64,000 nt of DNA from UBA2336 sp031395485 (lineage in GTDB: Bacteria; Bacteroidota; Bacteroidia; Cytophagales; Cyclobacteriaceae): the NCBI GenBank assembly GCA_031395485.1, contig JANNUS010000010.1, forward strand, positions 414,226-478,225. The letters are read 5' to 3'. Numbering within the stretch: the first letter of the stretch is position 1; every line of letters begins with the position of its first letter. Below are positions 8,193 through 15,551 of this stretch, piece by piece. The notes beneath the pieces are model-generated. The model was not told where the DNA came from. It worked only from the letters and a program-made list of their open reading frames with translations, and did not search any database. Both the position numbers and the translations under genes were made by a program.

Positions 8193-8828
8193 GTGCAAGA
8201 TAAAGAAATCATATTCCGTTACTTTCCTCACCTAACGGAAATACAGCAAACACAATTCGCCAAGCTTTTCGCATTGTATTCAGATTGGAACGATAAGATC
8301 AATGTTGTTTCGCGAAAGGATATTGAAAATCTGTATATCAATCACGTTCTGCATTCTCTTGGCATCGCCAAGGTAATGGCATTTAATCCAAATGCTTCTG
8401 TGTTAGATGTTGGCACCGGTGGTGGATTTCCGGGAATACCGCTCGCCATTCTTTTTCCGGAAACAAATTTTCATTTAGTCGACTCTATTGGTAAGAAGAT
8501 TACCGTAGTGAATGCAGTAGCTGAAGGCTTAGGATTAAAAAATATTAATGCGGAGCAGATCAGAGCTGAGCAAATAAAAACCAAGTACGATTTTATTATT
8601 AGCCGAGCGGTGACGCGCTTAAAAGAGTTTTACGGATGGGTGCATCAGAAGGTAAAAGATAAATCCGTTCATGAATTAGATAATGGAATTCTGTATTTGA
8701 AGGGTGGGGACTTAGATGAAGAATTGGATGAATTGAAAAAGCCTTACAGTTTATATAACCTGTCAGATTATTTTAAAGAAGATTTCTTCGAAACAAAAAA
8801 GGTGGTTTATGTACCGATTCAATCATAG
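8193..8828 (+). CDS. rsmG: 16S rRNA (guanine527-N7)-methyltransferase RsmG
   Basis: About 211 residues from a GTG start at 8193; a TTG at 8175 would add six residues. The GTG is preferred because a promoter-like octamer overlaps the TTG, and because family members in this phylum begin about ten residues before the YFPHLT motif. The SAM-binding site is clear: VLDVGTGGGFPGIPLAILFP and LVDSIGKK. The N-terminal INVVSRKDIENLYINHVLHS is characteristic of RsmG (GidB), which methylates G527 in the 530 loop of 16S rRNA. It follows the sigma-factor gene by 38 bases and ends at the palindromic repeat cluster. Confidence 0.93.
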   Translation: MQDKEIIFRYFPHLTEIQQTQFAKLFALYSDWNDKINVVSRKDIENLYINHVLHSLGIAKVMAFNPNASVLDVGTGGGFPGIPLAILFPETNFHLVDSIGKKITVVNAVAEGLGLKNINAEQIRAEQIKTKYDFIISRAVTRLKEFYGWVHQKVKDKSVHELDNGILYLKGGDLDEELDELKKPYSLYNLSDYFKEDFFETKKVVYVPIQS

Positions 8829-9060
8829 AGCCGTCATTTCGCAGAGTCTTCCGTCATTTCGCAACGTAGTGGAGAAATCTCCTGTTGGTTGTTACTGATA
8901 AGGAGACTTCTCCGGTCGTTCCCTCCCTGCGAAGTGACGAGGGTTGTCATTTCGCAGCGAAGCGGAGAAATCCCCCGAGGGTTGGAGATTGGCGTACTTG
9001 GTTGGAGACTTCTCCGGTCGTTCCCTCCCTGCGAAGTGACGAGGGCTTTGTTTGTTGCGA
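8829..9060. repeat. Palindromic interspersed repeat cluster between convergent genes
   Basis: Two identical 42-base copies lie at 8902-8943 and 9004-9045 (each starts GGAGACTTCTCCGG and ends GAAGTGACGAGGG). Between and before them are partial copies of the complementary arm: GTCATTTCGCA occurs near 8833, 8850 and 8946, followed by GGAGAAATC. The arms pair imperfectly, so each unit can form a long hairpin. The cluster occupies the gap between rsmG (+) and plsC (-), so it may also act as a bidirectional terminator. Short open frames crossing it are repeat-derived and not genes. Confidence 0.85.
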
Positions 9061-9074
9061 TGACGTTGGGGTGT

Positions 9075-9800
9075 CTATATATTTTTTTTAATCAACACCA
9101 GCATTTCATCAAACACCCTTGTCTTTAAACTCGACACATCTTCCAGAGTAAGTCCCGTTACACTAATTTCATTCCCGACAATAATTTTAATTTTCCCTGG
9201 TCGAAGACTAGCGGTACCCGGTGGCATGAGTTTACCCGCGCCAATTACTACCAGCGGAACAATGGGCTGTTGTGTATCCACTGCAATCCGGAACGCACCA
9301 TCCTTAAAGGGTTGCAAAATTTCTTTTGTGCGATTTTGTGTCCCTTCAGCAAAAATCAATGCCGGAATGCCATGCGAAAGTGTTTCCCGCATTCGCTCAA
9401 TACTCTGCTTACGACTTTGCGCACTCGACCGATCTACGACTATGGTACCAGTTTTTACAATCAGTCCGAATAAAGGGAGTTTTTGTAATTCTTTTTTTGC
9501 GATGGGTCTGAACTCACCCGGAATTAAAAGACTTAGCCCCGGCAAATCAAGAAACGAAGTGTGGTTACTAACGTAGATATAGGATTTACCTTTTTTTAAG
9601 TATTCATGCCCATGAAATTCGTACCGGATAAACGTAAGCATGCTGAAAACCCACGACCATATCCGCAAAAAGAAGTAGCCGATCCAACTGAATCGTCTGC
9701 CCAGCATGAAGGGTATAGTAAGCCCTGGTAAAAACAGGATCATGAATGCTGAAAACACAATCAGCACCCAAAGGGTATAAAGTTTGAGTAATAGCTTCAA
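9075..9800 (-). CDS. plsC: 1-acyl-sn-glycerol-3-phosphate acyltransferase
   Basis: 241 residues. An N-terminal hydrophobic segment (about 5-35) anchors it to the inner membrane. The acyltransferase motifs are present in order: NHTSFLD (H80, D85, catalytic dyad), then FAEGTQNRT (E151-G152-T153, substrate-phosphate binding) and IVPLVVIGAG. It transfers an acyl chain to lysophosphatidic acid to give phosphatidic acid. The start codon is TTG (at 9800), with no better ATG in the conserved region. A related lyso-ornithine or lyso-glycine-lipid acyltransferase cannot be excluded, since these share the same motifs in Bacteroidota. Confidence 0.85.
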   Translation of the reverse strand: MKLLLKLYTLWVLIVFSAFMILFLPGLTIPFMLGRRFSWIGYFFLRIWSWVFSMLTFIRYEFHGHEYLKKGKSYIYVSNHTSFLDLPGLSLLIPGEFRPIAKKELQKLPLFGLIVKTGTIVVDRSSAQSRKQSIERMRETLSHGIPALIFAEGTQNRTKEILQPFKDGAFRIAVDTQQPIVPLVVIGAGKLMPPGTASLRPGKIKIIVGNEISVTGLTLEDVSSLKTRVFDEMLVLIKKNI

Positions 9801-9857
9801 AGCAAAAAAATAATTTTGTGAAGGTAAAAAAGTTTCACCGTAAAAGGCTATTCATAT

Positions 9858-10601
9858 TTATTGCACTCTCCCAATTTTCCCGAATAGCGGGAACCTGATT
9901 ATTTTTGTTTCGCCTTCTTTCCAATAAGGTTTAAGGGTTTTATAAACAGCGGGTACAGGATCAAACCCATTTACCTTTATAAATTTTTGTGTGGCCGACC
10001 ACGTGGTGAGGTAGCCAGTAAGGTGTTTTAACGACCATGCAGCCTCCATTTCAATTTCAGGAAATGCAATCCCTTTAAATGGAAATGGTAAAGTTTGGTA
10101 TCCATCATCAACAAGTTTTCTTCGCTCATCCCAATACGATCCAGTTGTGTTGAGATAAAAATTCTCAATAATTTTATCTACTTCATACGAAACGCTTAAA
10201 ACATTATAACCCCAAACGGCTATAATGGCTCCGGGTTTAGCTACACGCATTACTTCGGTATAAAAGTCTTCCGCAGTAAACCAATGTAATGCCTGTGCCA
10301 CGGTGATCAGATCTATACTCTGATCAGGGAGATTGGTTTTTTCTGCAGCGGCAACTGAATAGAATATATTCTCGGCTTGGTAAGCGTTGTCTAGTTGTTG
10401 TTGGCTAATATCGGTTGCAAGTACTTTATTAAACCGTTTTGCTAAATATTGTGCTACCTGACCATTTCCTGTGGCGCAATCCCAAACGGTGTCAAATTCT
10501 TTTACATGTTCAAAAATGAATTGATATAATGCCTTCGGGTAGGTTGGACGGAATGAGGCATATAGTTTGGCATGACCGGAGAAATAGTCTTTTTTACTCA
10601 T
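9858..10601 (-). CDS. Class I SAM-dependent methyltransferase
   Basis: 247 residues with a Rossmann-type methyltransferase core: motif I VWDCATGNGQVAQYLAKRF, the acidic loop LATDISQQQL, and DLITVAQALHWF. The start MSKKDYFSGHAKLYASFRP and the ALHWF motif are typical of the UbiE/trans-aconitate-type group (Methyltransf_11). It lies 57 bases upstream of plsC in the same direction. The substrate is not indicated by sequence or context. Confidence 0.85.
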   Translation of the reverse strand: MSKKDYFSGHAKLYASFRPTYPKALYQFIFEHVKEFDTVWDCATGNGQVAQYLAKRFNKVLATDISQQQLDNAYQAENIFYSVAAAEKTNLPDQSIDLITVAQALHWFTAEDFYTEVMRVAKPGAIIAVWGYNVLSVSYEVDKIIENFYLNTTGSYWDERRKLVDDGYQTLPFPFKGIAFPEIEMEAAWSLKHLTGYLTTWSATQKFIKVNGFDPVPAVYKTLKPYWKEGETKIIRFPLFGKIGRVQ

Positions 10602-10670
10602 AGAATATTTACCAATTGCAACCGTTCAGTATGTATGGGTGTCCAATAGAAAACAAAACTAATCCTTATC

Positions 10671-11690
10671 ATGCGAACGATGATTAAACTGACAGCTTTC
10701 CTTTGCTTTATTGCACTATTGGGAATTATTTCATGTTCCGATGAAGCAGAAAACGCTGAATTGAGCGTTGCGGCAAAGCAATACCTTTCCATGCGAATGG
10801 GCTCTAATAACGCTATGTCGCAAAATATGAGTGGCCCCATAAATCAATCTTTTCAAAGCCTTTTCAATAGATCCGGTGGCCCTAACGGAAGGATGGCAGG
10901 AGACTCTTCTGAAATTCCACAGGATTCTACCGGAGTTCCGTCTGATACAACTATTATTAGAGAGAACCCATGGCAAAGTTGTGCTGTTGTAACGGAGGTA
11001 GACAATGAGGATGGTAGCCACACGACTACCCACGATTATGGCGATGGCTGCGAAGAAGGATGGGAAGGATATAAGTATTTTATGCATGGTAAGTTGACCA
11101 GCACATACCAGAATTTATTTTCGCAAATCGGAAGCCTTTTTAAGAACTCGTATTTCTATGCGTCTCATTATGATAACTACGGTGGTAATCACAACGGTGA
11201 GTGGTCATGGGTTTTGAATGGGGGAGGAACGTATGAGGGGGAGTCGGAATATGATACTGCAAATCAGACATTTTCAGGAAATTATTCTTATGGCGATGAA
11301 TTAACATATCAATATGATTCTATTTCGTACTCCTATAATGGAAATAGTAATGTTCATTATGATGAGAGCAAGTATGTTGTAGAGTCCAGTAATTATGAGT
11401 ATGCAGTTGGTGAAGATTATTATTACAAAGCGAATGTATTAAAGCCACTTGTTTCGGATTACACGTGCTATCAGCAAAATTCTTTGATAGAATCTTTTTG
11501 CTACTTCTGGGTTTACGTAAGCGGTAGGGAAAGAATTGAGTTTAAGGATGGTGATGTAACAGGAGTTTTTGAAATAGATTACGGCAATGGAGAATGTGAC
11601 AACATTATAACCATTTACGAAAATGGAAATAAAACAGTGATTGACTTAAACAATAGCTGGCTTACGGACGGAGTTGCAACAGGAGGTTAG
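10671..11690 (+). CDS. Tyr/Asn/Gly-rich lipoprotein of unknown function
   Basis: 339 residues with a type II signal peptide: MRTMIKLTAFLCFIALLGII followed by S-C22, so C22 would be the lipidated residue. An ATG three codons in (10680) is an equally good start. After a Ser/Pro/Asp-rich linker (about 70-100), the body is rich in Tyr, Asn, Gly and Ser with repeated YxY and YDxY patterns, suggesting a beta-structured, surface-exposed protein. I recognise no family. It is a single gene, divergent from the methyltransferase and closed by a strong terminator. Confidence 0.7.
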   Translation: MRTMIKLTAFLCFIALLGIISCSDEAENAELSVAAKQYLSMRMGSNNAMSQNMSGPINQSFQSLFNRSGGPNGRMAGDSSEIPQDSTGVPSDTTIIRENPWQSCAVVTEVDNEDGSHTTTHDYGDGCEEGWEGYKYFMHGKLTSTYQNLFSQIGSLFKNSYFYASHYDNYGGNHNGEWSWVLNGGGTYEGESEYDTANQTFSGNYSYGDELTYQYDSISYSYNGNSNVHYDESKYVVESSNYEYAVGEDYYYKANVLKPLVSDYTCYQQNSLIESFCYFWVYVSGRERIEFKDGDVTGVFEIDYGNGECDNIITIYENGNKTVIDLNNSWLTDGVATGG

Positions 11691-11700
11691 GTTAGCGAGC

Positions 11701-11746
11701 AAAACCGTGGTCTGTGCTTTTGATAGACCACGGTTTTGATTTTTTA
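11701..11746 (+). terminator. Intrinsic terminator after the lipoprotein gene
   Basis: A perfect 13-base inverted repeat (AAAACCGTGGTCT at 11701-11713 and its complement at 11725-11737) with an 11-base loop, followed by GATTTTTTAT. It lies between convergent lipoprotein (+) and aspS (-) genes; the A-run on the left could serve the minus strand as well. Confidence 0.9.
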
Positions 11747-11785
11747 TATGAAGGGAAAGTTCGAGTAACTACTTATCTCTAAATT

Positions 11786-13534
11786 CTATTCTCTTACGTT
11801 AATTCCCAATTCCTTCAACTGTTCTTCCGAAATCGTTGAAGGAGAATCAATCATTACATCGCGACCCGAGTTATTTTTTGGGAAAGCAATAAAATCACGA
11901 ATTGAATCGGCACCACCAAAGATTGAACATAATCGATCGAAGCCAAAAGCAATACCACCGTGTGGCGGAGCGCCAAATTCAAATGCTTCCATTAAAAACC
12001 CAAACTGTTTCTTCGCTTCTTCTTCTGTAAAACCTAAGTGATTAAACATCATTTGCTGGGTGGCCCGGTCGTGAATACGAATGGAGCCCCCACCAACTTC
12101 AGTTCCGTTAATAACCATATCGTATGCATTTGCTCGCACATTGCCCGGATCCGTATCGAGAAGTTTAATGTCTTCTGGTTTAGGAGAGGTAAACGGATGA
12201 TGCATGGCATGATAGCGCTTGGTGTCTTCATTCCATTCCAGCAACGGAAAATCAACAACCCACAAAGCAGAGAATTTGTTTTTATCACGCATACCAAGCT
12301 TCTCACCCATGAACAAGCGGAGTTCACTAAGTTGTTTACGTGCTGTATTTTTTTCTCCTGCCATAACCAATAACAGATCACCCGGCTGGGCATTGAATTT
12401 ATCAGCCCACTTTTTTAAATCATCCCCGTTGTAAAATTTATCAACCGATGACTTTAATGTTCCATCGCCACGGTACTGCACATATACTAATCCCCTTGCT
12501 CCAACCTGAGGCCGCTTTACATAATCAGTAAGTTCATCCAGTTGTTTGCGTGTATATTCCGCACAACCTTTTGCGCATATACCAACAACTAATTCTGCAC
12601 TATCAAATACCGGAAAATTTTTGCCGCGTGTTAATTCAGTTAATTCAACAAATTTCATTTCGAATCGAGTATCTGGTTTATCGGAGCCATACACTTTCAT
12701 GGCATCTTCATAATCCATACGCGGTACGGATGGCATGTCTATCCCTTTCACTGTTTTAAAGAGATGACGCACTAAACCTTCGAATGTGTTGAGAATATCT
12801 TCCTGTGTGATAAATGCCATCTCGCAGTCAATCTGTGTAAATTCTGGTTGGCGATCAGCACGTAAATCTTCATCGCGGAAGCACTTAACAATCTGATAAT
12901 AACGATCAAACCCCGATACCATCAACAATTGTTTAAAGGTTTGGGGAGATTGAGGCAACGCGTAGAACTCTCCAGTATTCATTCGCGAAGGCACTACAAA
13001 ATCGCGTGCACCTTCGGGCGTAGATTTTATTAATACAGGCGTTTCAACCTCGATAAAATTTTGGGAATCGAGATAAGCACGTGTTTGCTGCCCCATTTTA
13101 TGACGGAGTTGCAAGCTTTCGCGAACAGGAGTTCTACGCAAATCCAGATACCGGTATTTCATCCGAAGATCATCACCGCCATCCGTATTGTCTTCTATGG
13201 TGAAGGGAGGAGTTTTAGATGTATTTAGAATAATGAGTTCTGTTACTTTAAGTTCAATCTCTCCGGTAGCGAGTTTATCGTTTTTAGAAAGGCGCTCAAC
13301 TACATTCCCTTTTACTTGAATAACATATTCACGACCAACACTTTTTGATATCGCCATAAGCGCGGCATCTGTGCTTCCTTCTTCAAAGAATAATTGGGTG
13401 ATGCCGTAACGGTCGCGCAGGTCAATCCATAAGATACTGCCCTTATCGCGAAGCCGTTGTACCCAGCCTGCCAGCTGAACGGGTTGTCCTACATGAGAAA
13501 TGCGTAATTCACCGCAAGTATGAGTTCGTAACAT
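11786..13534 (-). CDS. aspS: Aspartyl-tRNA synthetase
   Basis: 582 residues, the usual length for the bacterial type with the GAD insertion. An N-terminal OB-fold anticodon-binding domain (about 1-110; GWVQRLRDKGSILWIDLRDR) leads into the class II catalytic core: motif 2 FRDEDLRADRQPEFTQID and motif 3 GGIAFGFDRL, with the GAD domain between. It charges tRNA-Asp. An ATG start at 13534 fits the conserved MLRTHTCGELR N-terminus. Whether it is discriminating or also charges tRNA-Asn cannot be said. Confidence 0.98.
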   Translation of the reverse strand: MLRTHTCGELRISHVGQPVQLAGWVQRLRDKGSILWIDLRDRYGITQLFFEEGSTDAALMAISKSVGREYVIQVKGNVVERLSKNDKLATGEIELKVTELIILNTSKTPPFTIEDNTDGGDDLRMKYRYLDLRRTPVRESLQLRHKMGQQTRAYLDSQNFIEVETPVLIKSTPEGARDFVVPSRMNTGEFYALPQSPQTFKQLLMVSGFDRYYQIVKCFRDEDLRADRQPEFTQIDCEMAFITQEDILNTFEGLVRHLFKTVKGIDMPSVPRMDYEDAMKVYGSDKPDTRFEMKFVELTELTRGKNFPVFDSAELVVGICAKGCAEYTRKQLDELTDYVKRPQVGARGLVYVQYRGDGTLKSSVDKFYNGDDLKKWADKFNAQPGDLLLVMAGEKNTARKQLSELRLFMGEKLGMRDKNKFSALWVVDFPLLEWNEDTKRYHAMHHPFTSPKPEDIKLLDTDPGNVRANAYDMVINGTEVGGGSIRIHDRATQQMMFNHLGFTEEEAKKQFGFLMEAFEFGAPPHGGIAFGFDRLCSIFGGADSIRDFIAFPKNNSGRDVMIDSPSTISEEQLKELGINVRE

Positions 13535-13549
13535 GAGTTTTGATTAATT

Positions 13550-13620
13550 TTAAGCCTGCCTTGACGGAAATTCTTTGTTTTCAGACAAGCAGGCCTGCCT
13601 ATCGTCTGGCAGGGGCGAAT
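13550..13620. repeat. GC-rich inverted-repeat element upstream of aspS
   Basis: The stretch contains GCCTGCC, GCAGGCCTGC and CTGGCAGGGG blocks that can pair with each other, much more GC-rich than the surrounding intergenic DNA. A related TGCCTGCCGG fragment appears again at 14760, before the superoxide dismutase gene. It looks like a short interspersed palindromic repeat in the divergent aspS leader. Confidence 0.5.
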
Positions 13621-13666
13621 TTAAATAATACTTTGTGTCTGGTTGTTATCCTGTAAAAATTAAAGT

Positions 13667-14221
13667 GTGATGAAGAAAGGTCTTTTTATATTATTAGTCG
13701 TTGGTCTGTCATCATTTACCGCCACTACTCGGTTTACGAAGACTAAGATTTCGGAAGATATTGTTGTTTTACTTCCGCAAAGCTTCCGCCCGATGGATGA
13801 ATTGGACTTTTCGCAGCGGTATCCCTCGGTTCGAAAACCTATAGCTGCTTATACTAACGCTGCTCGTGAAGTTGATTTTAGCGTGAATATTTCAGCTACG
13901 CAATGGCCCGATGCTGATGTAGAAATAGCCAGGCAATTTTTTAAGGCTGGCTTATTGAATATGTTTGATGGGGTAGATATGATTAGCGAAGGAATTCAAA
14001 TGTTAAAGGGAAAACAGTTTGCCTATTTTGAATTTGAGTCTCGTATCAGAGGTGATAAATTGAAGCAGGAATTCCGTGATCCAGTTCTTTATTACACCTA
14101 TATTCAATACAGAATTGAACCAGGTCGTACGCTTGTATTCTCATTTAATTGCCCAAGGAGGCTTCGTGAAGAGTGGCAAGGTACAGCCCACAAAGTGATG
14201 CGGAGTATAAAAATGAAATAA
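13667..14221 (+). CDS. Secreted hypothetical protein
   Basis: 184 residues with a probable signal peptide (MMKKGLFILLVVGLSSFTAT). The mature part reads as one small alpha/beta domain with FAYFEFESRIRGD and YYTYIQYRIEPGRTLVFSFN strands and a C-terminal helix. It resembles the general fold seen in small secreted proteins that estimate a PsbP/Mog1-like pattern, but I do not recognise the family with confidence. It has its own transcript direction, divergent from aspS and 65 bases ahead of tadA. Probably periplasmic or outer-membrane associated; function unknown. Confidence 0.7.
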   Translation: MMKKGLFILLVVGLSSFTATTRFTKTKISEDIVVLLPQSFRPMDELDFSQRYPSVRKPIAAYTNAAREVDFSVNISATQWPDADVEIARQFFKAGLLNMFDGVDMISEGIQMLKGKQFAYFEFESRIRGDKLKQEFRDPVLYYTYIQYRIEPGRTLVFSFNCPRRLREEWQGTAHKVMRSIKMK

Positions 14222-14286
14222 TCTTCGATTGTTGTTGCCGATAATCAAGTATCTTAAAATCTCAAACCCAGCACTTAGAATCGGGC

Positions 14287-14730
14287 ATGGAGTTATACAC
14301 AGATGAGTATTTTATGAGCGAGGCGTTAAAAGAAGCCCGCAAAGCATTTGATATTGGCGAAGTGCCAGTAGGCGCTGTAGTTGTTTGCAAAAACAGGATC
14401 ATTGGCCGCGCCCACAACCAAACCGAAAAACTAACCGATGCCACGGCTCATGCTGAAATGTTAGCGACAACTTCGGCTTCAAACCATCTTGGATCCAAAT
14501 ATTTATCGGAGTGCACCTTGTATGTGACCCTTGAACCGTGTGTGATGTGTGCTGGTGCCCTTCATTGGGTGCAATTGCAAAAGTTGGTATATGGGGCCTC
14601 TGATATTCAGCGGGGGTATACACTGGTTAATAGCCCTGTGCTGCACCCTAAAACCGAAGTGGTAAAAGGTATGATGACCGAGGATGCCAAGAAGTTGATT
14701 GATCAGTTCTTTAAAAGAATTCGGGAATAA
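14287..14730 (+). CDS. tadA: tRNA-specific adenosine deaminase TadA
   Basis: 147 residues of the cytidine/deoxycytidylate deaminase fold. Zinc and catalytic residues are present: H55-A-E57 and P84-C85-V-M-C88. The EVPVGAVVV segment and HNQTEKLTDATAHAE are typical of TadA, which converts A34 to inosine in tRNA-Arg(ACG). A guanine deaminase is less likely given this motif set. It is followed, after about 140 bases, by the superoxide dismutase gene. Confidence 0.93.
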   Translation: MELYTDEYFMSEALKEARKAFDIGEVPVGAVVVCKNRIIGRAHNQTEKLTDATAHAEMLATTSASNHLGSKYLSECTLYVTLEPCVMCAGALHWVQLQKLVYGASDIQRGYTLVNSPVLHPKTEVVKGMMTEDAKKLIDQFFKRIRE

Positions 14731-14812
14731 TTGTATTTCAAACCCTGTAATCCGTAATCCTGCCTGCCGGTCCAATAAATCCTGATTAGTTTTCTCGTTC
14801 CCATTCACGTTG

Positions 14813-14820
14813 TATATTTG
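14813..14820 (+). promoter_or_regulatory. Probable -7 promoter element for superoxide dismutase
   Basis: TATATTTG matches TAnnTTTG and lies 54 bases before the ATG at 14874, giving a leader of about 45 bases. No clear -33 TTG is seen. Confidence 0.45.
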
Positions 14821-14873
14821 ATCATACCATCATTACGATGGGTTTACATTGTTAAACTTTTAAATCAATATTT

Positions 14874-15479
14874 ATGGCCTTTACCCTCCCTGCACTACCG
14901 TACGCCTTTAGTGCGTTAGAACCTCATATCGATGCCCGTACCATGGAGATCCATCACGGCAAGCATCACAATGCTTATGTTACTAATTTGAACAATGCTG
15001 TAGCCGGAAAACCTGAAGAGAGCTTAAGCATTGAAGAGATTTGTAAGAATATTTCAAAATACCCGGCACCGGTTCGCAATAACGGTGGAGGTCATTATAA
15101 CCACAGTTTATTCTGGACGATCATGAGTGCGAATGCCGGAGGAGCGCCATCGGGCGCTGTAGCTGACGCAATTAACTCGGCATTTGGAAATTTTGAAGAA
15201 TTTAAAACGAAATTCGCTGCTGCTGGTACGGGTCGTTTTGGTTCGGGATGGGCTTGGTTAATAAAAGACGCAAGCGGAAAACTTCAAATTACTTCAACCC
15301 CCAATCAGGATAACCCTTTGATGGACGTAGCCGAAGTAAAAGGCACACCTATTTTAGGGTTAGATGTTTGGGAACATGCCTATTATCTGAATTACCAAAA
15401 CCGCAGACCGGATTACATTGCTGCTTTTTGGAATGTGGTTAACTGGAACGAAGTAGCGAAGAGGTTTGATGCAAAATAA
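14874..15479 (+). CDS. sod: Superoxide dismutase, Fe/Mn family
   Basis: 201 residues, normal length, no signal peptide, so cytoplasmic. The four metal ligands are visible: H27 (MEIHHGKHH), H77 (HYNHSLFW), D164 and H168 (DVWEHAYY). The GGGHYNHSLFW and FGSGWAWL motifs place it in the Fe/Mn family. The presence of GTGRFGSGWAW is compatible with either metal; I cannot assign Fe versus Mn. It converts superoxide to peroxide and oxygen. It is a single-gene unit with its own promoter octamer and a strong terminator. Confidence 0.96.
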   Translation: MAFTLPALPYAFSALEPHIDARTMEIHHGKHHNAYVTNLNNAVAGKPEESLSIEEICKNISKYPAPVRNNGGGHYNHSLFWTIMSANAGGAPSGAVADAINSAFGNFEEFKTKFAAAGTGRFGSGWAWLIKDASGKLQITSTPNQDNPLMDVAEVKGTPILGLDVWEHAYYLNYQNRRPDYIAAFWNVVNWNEVAKRFDAK

Positions 15480-15500
15480 ATCTGCTGCTACAATGAAATA

Positions 15501-15535
15501 AATAAAGGCTTCCAGGAGGAAGCCTTTATTGTTCT
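15501..15535. terminator. Bidirectional intrinsic terminator between sod and uvrB
   Basis: A perfect 13-base stem (AATAAAGGCTTCC at 15501-15513 and GGAAGCCTTTATT at 15518-15530) with a four-base loop. T-rich sequence follows on the plus strand and the A-run on the left gives Ts on the minus strand. It sits between convergent genes. Confidence 0.88.
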
Positions 15536-15551
15536 TGTATGATTTGTTGGA

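Noticed and set aside
8829..9060. CRISPR array
   Set aside because: Only two direct copies, palindromic arms with partial units between, no uniform spacers and no cas genes nearby.
8885..9128. Two short plus-strand open frames across the repeat cluster
   Set aside because: They translate the repeat arms twice (SFPPCEVTR-like repeats) and run into plsC; they reflect repeat sequence, not genes.
12038..12434. Open frames antisense or out of frame within aspS
   Set aside because: The aspS frame is fully explained by conserved domains; the others have no recognisable features.
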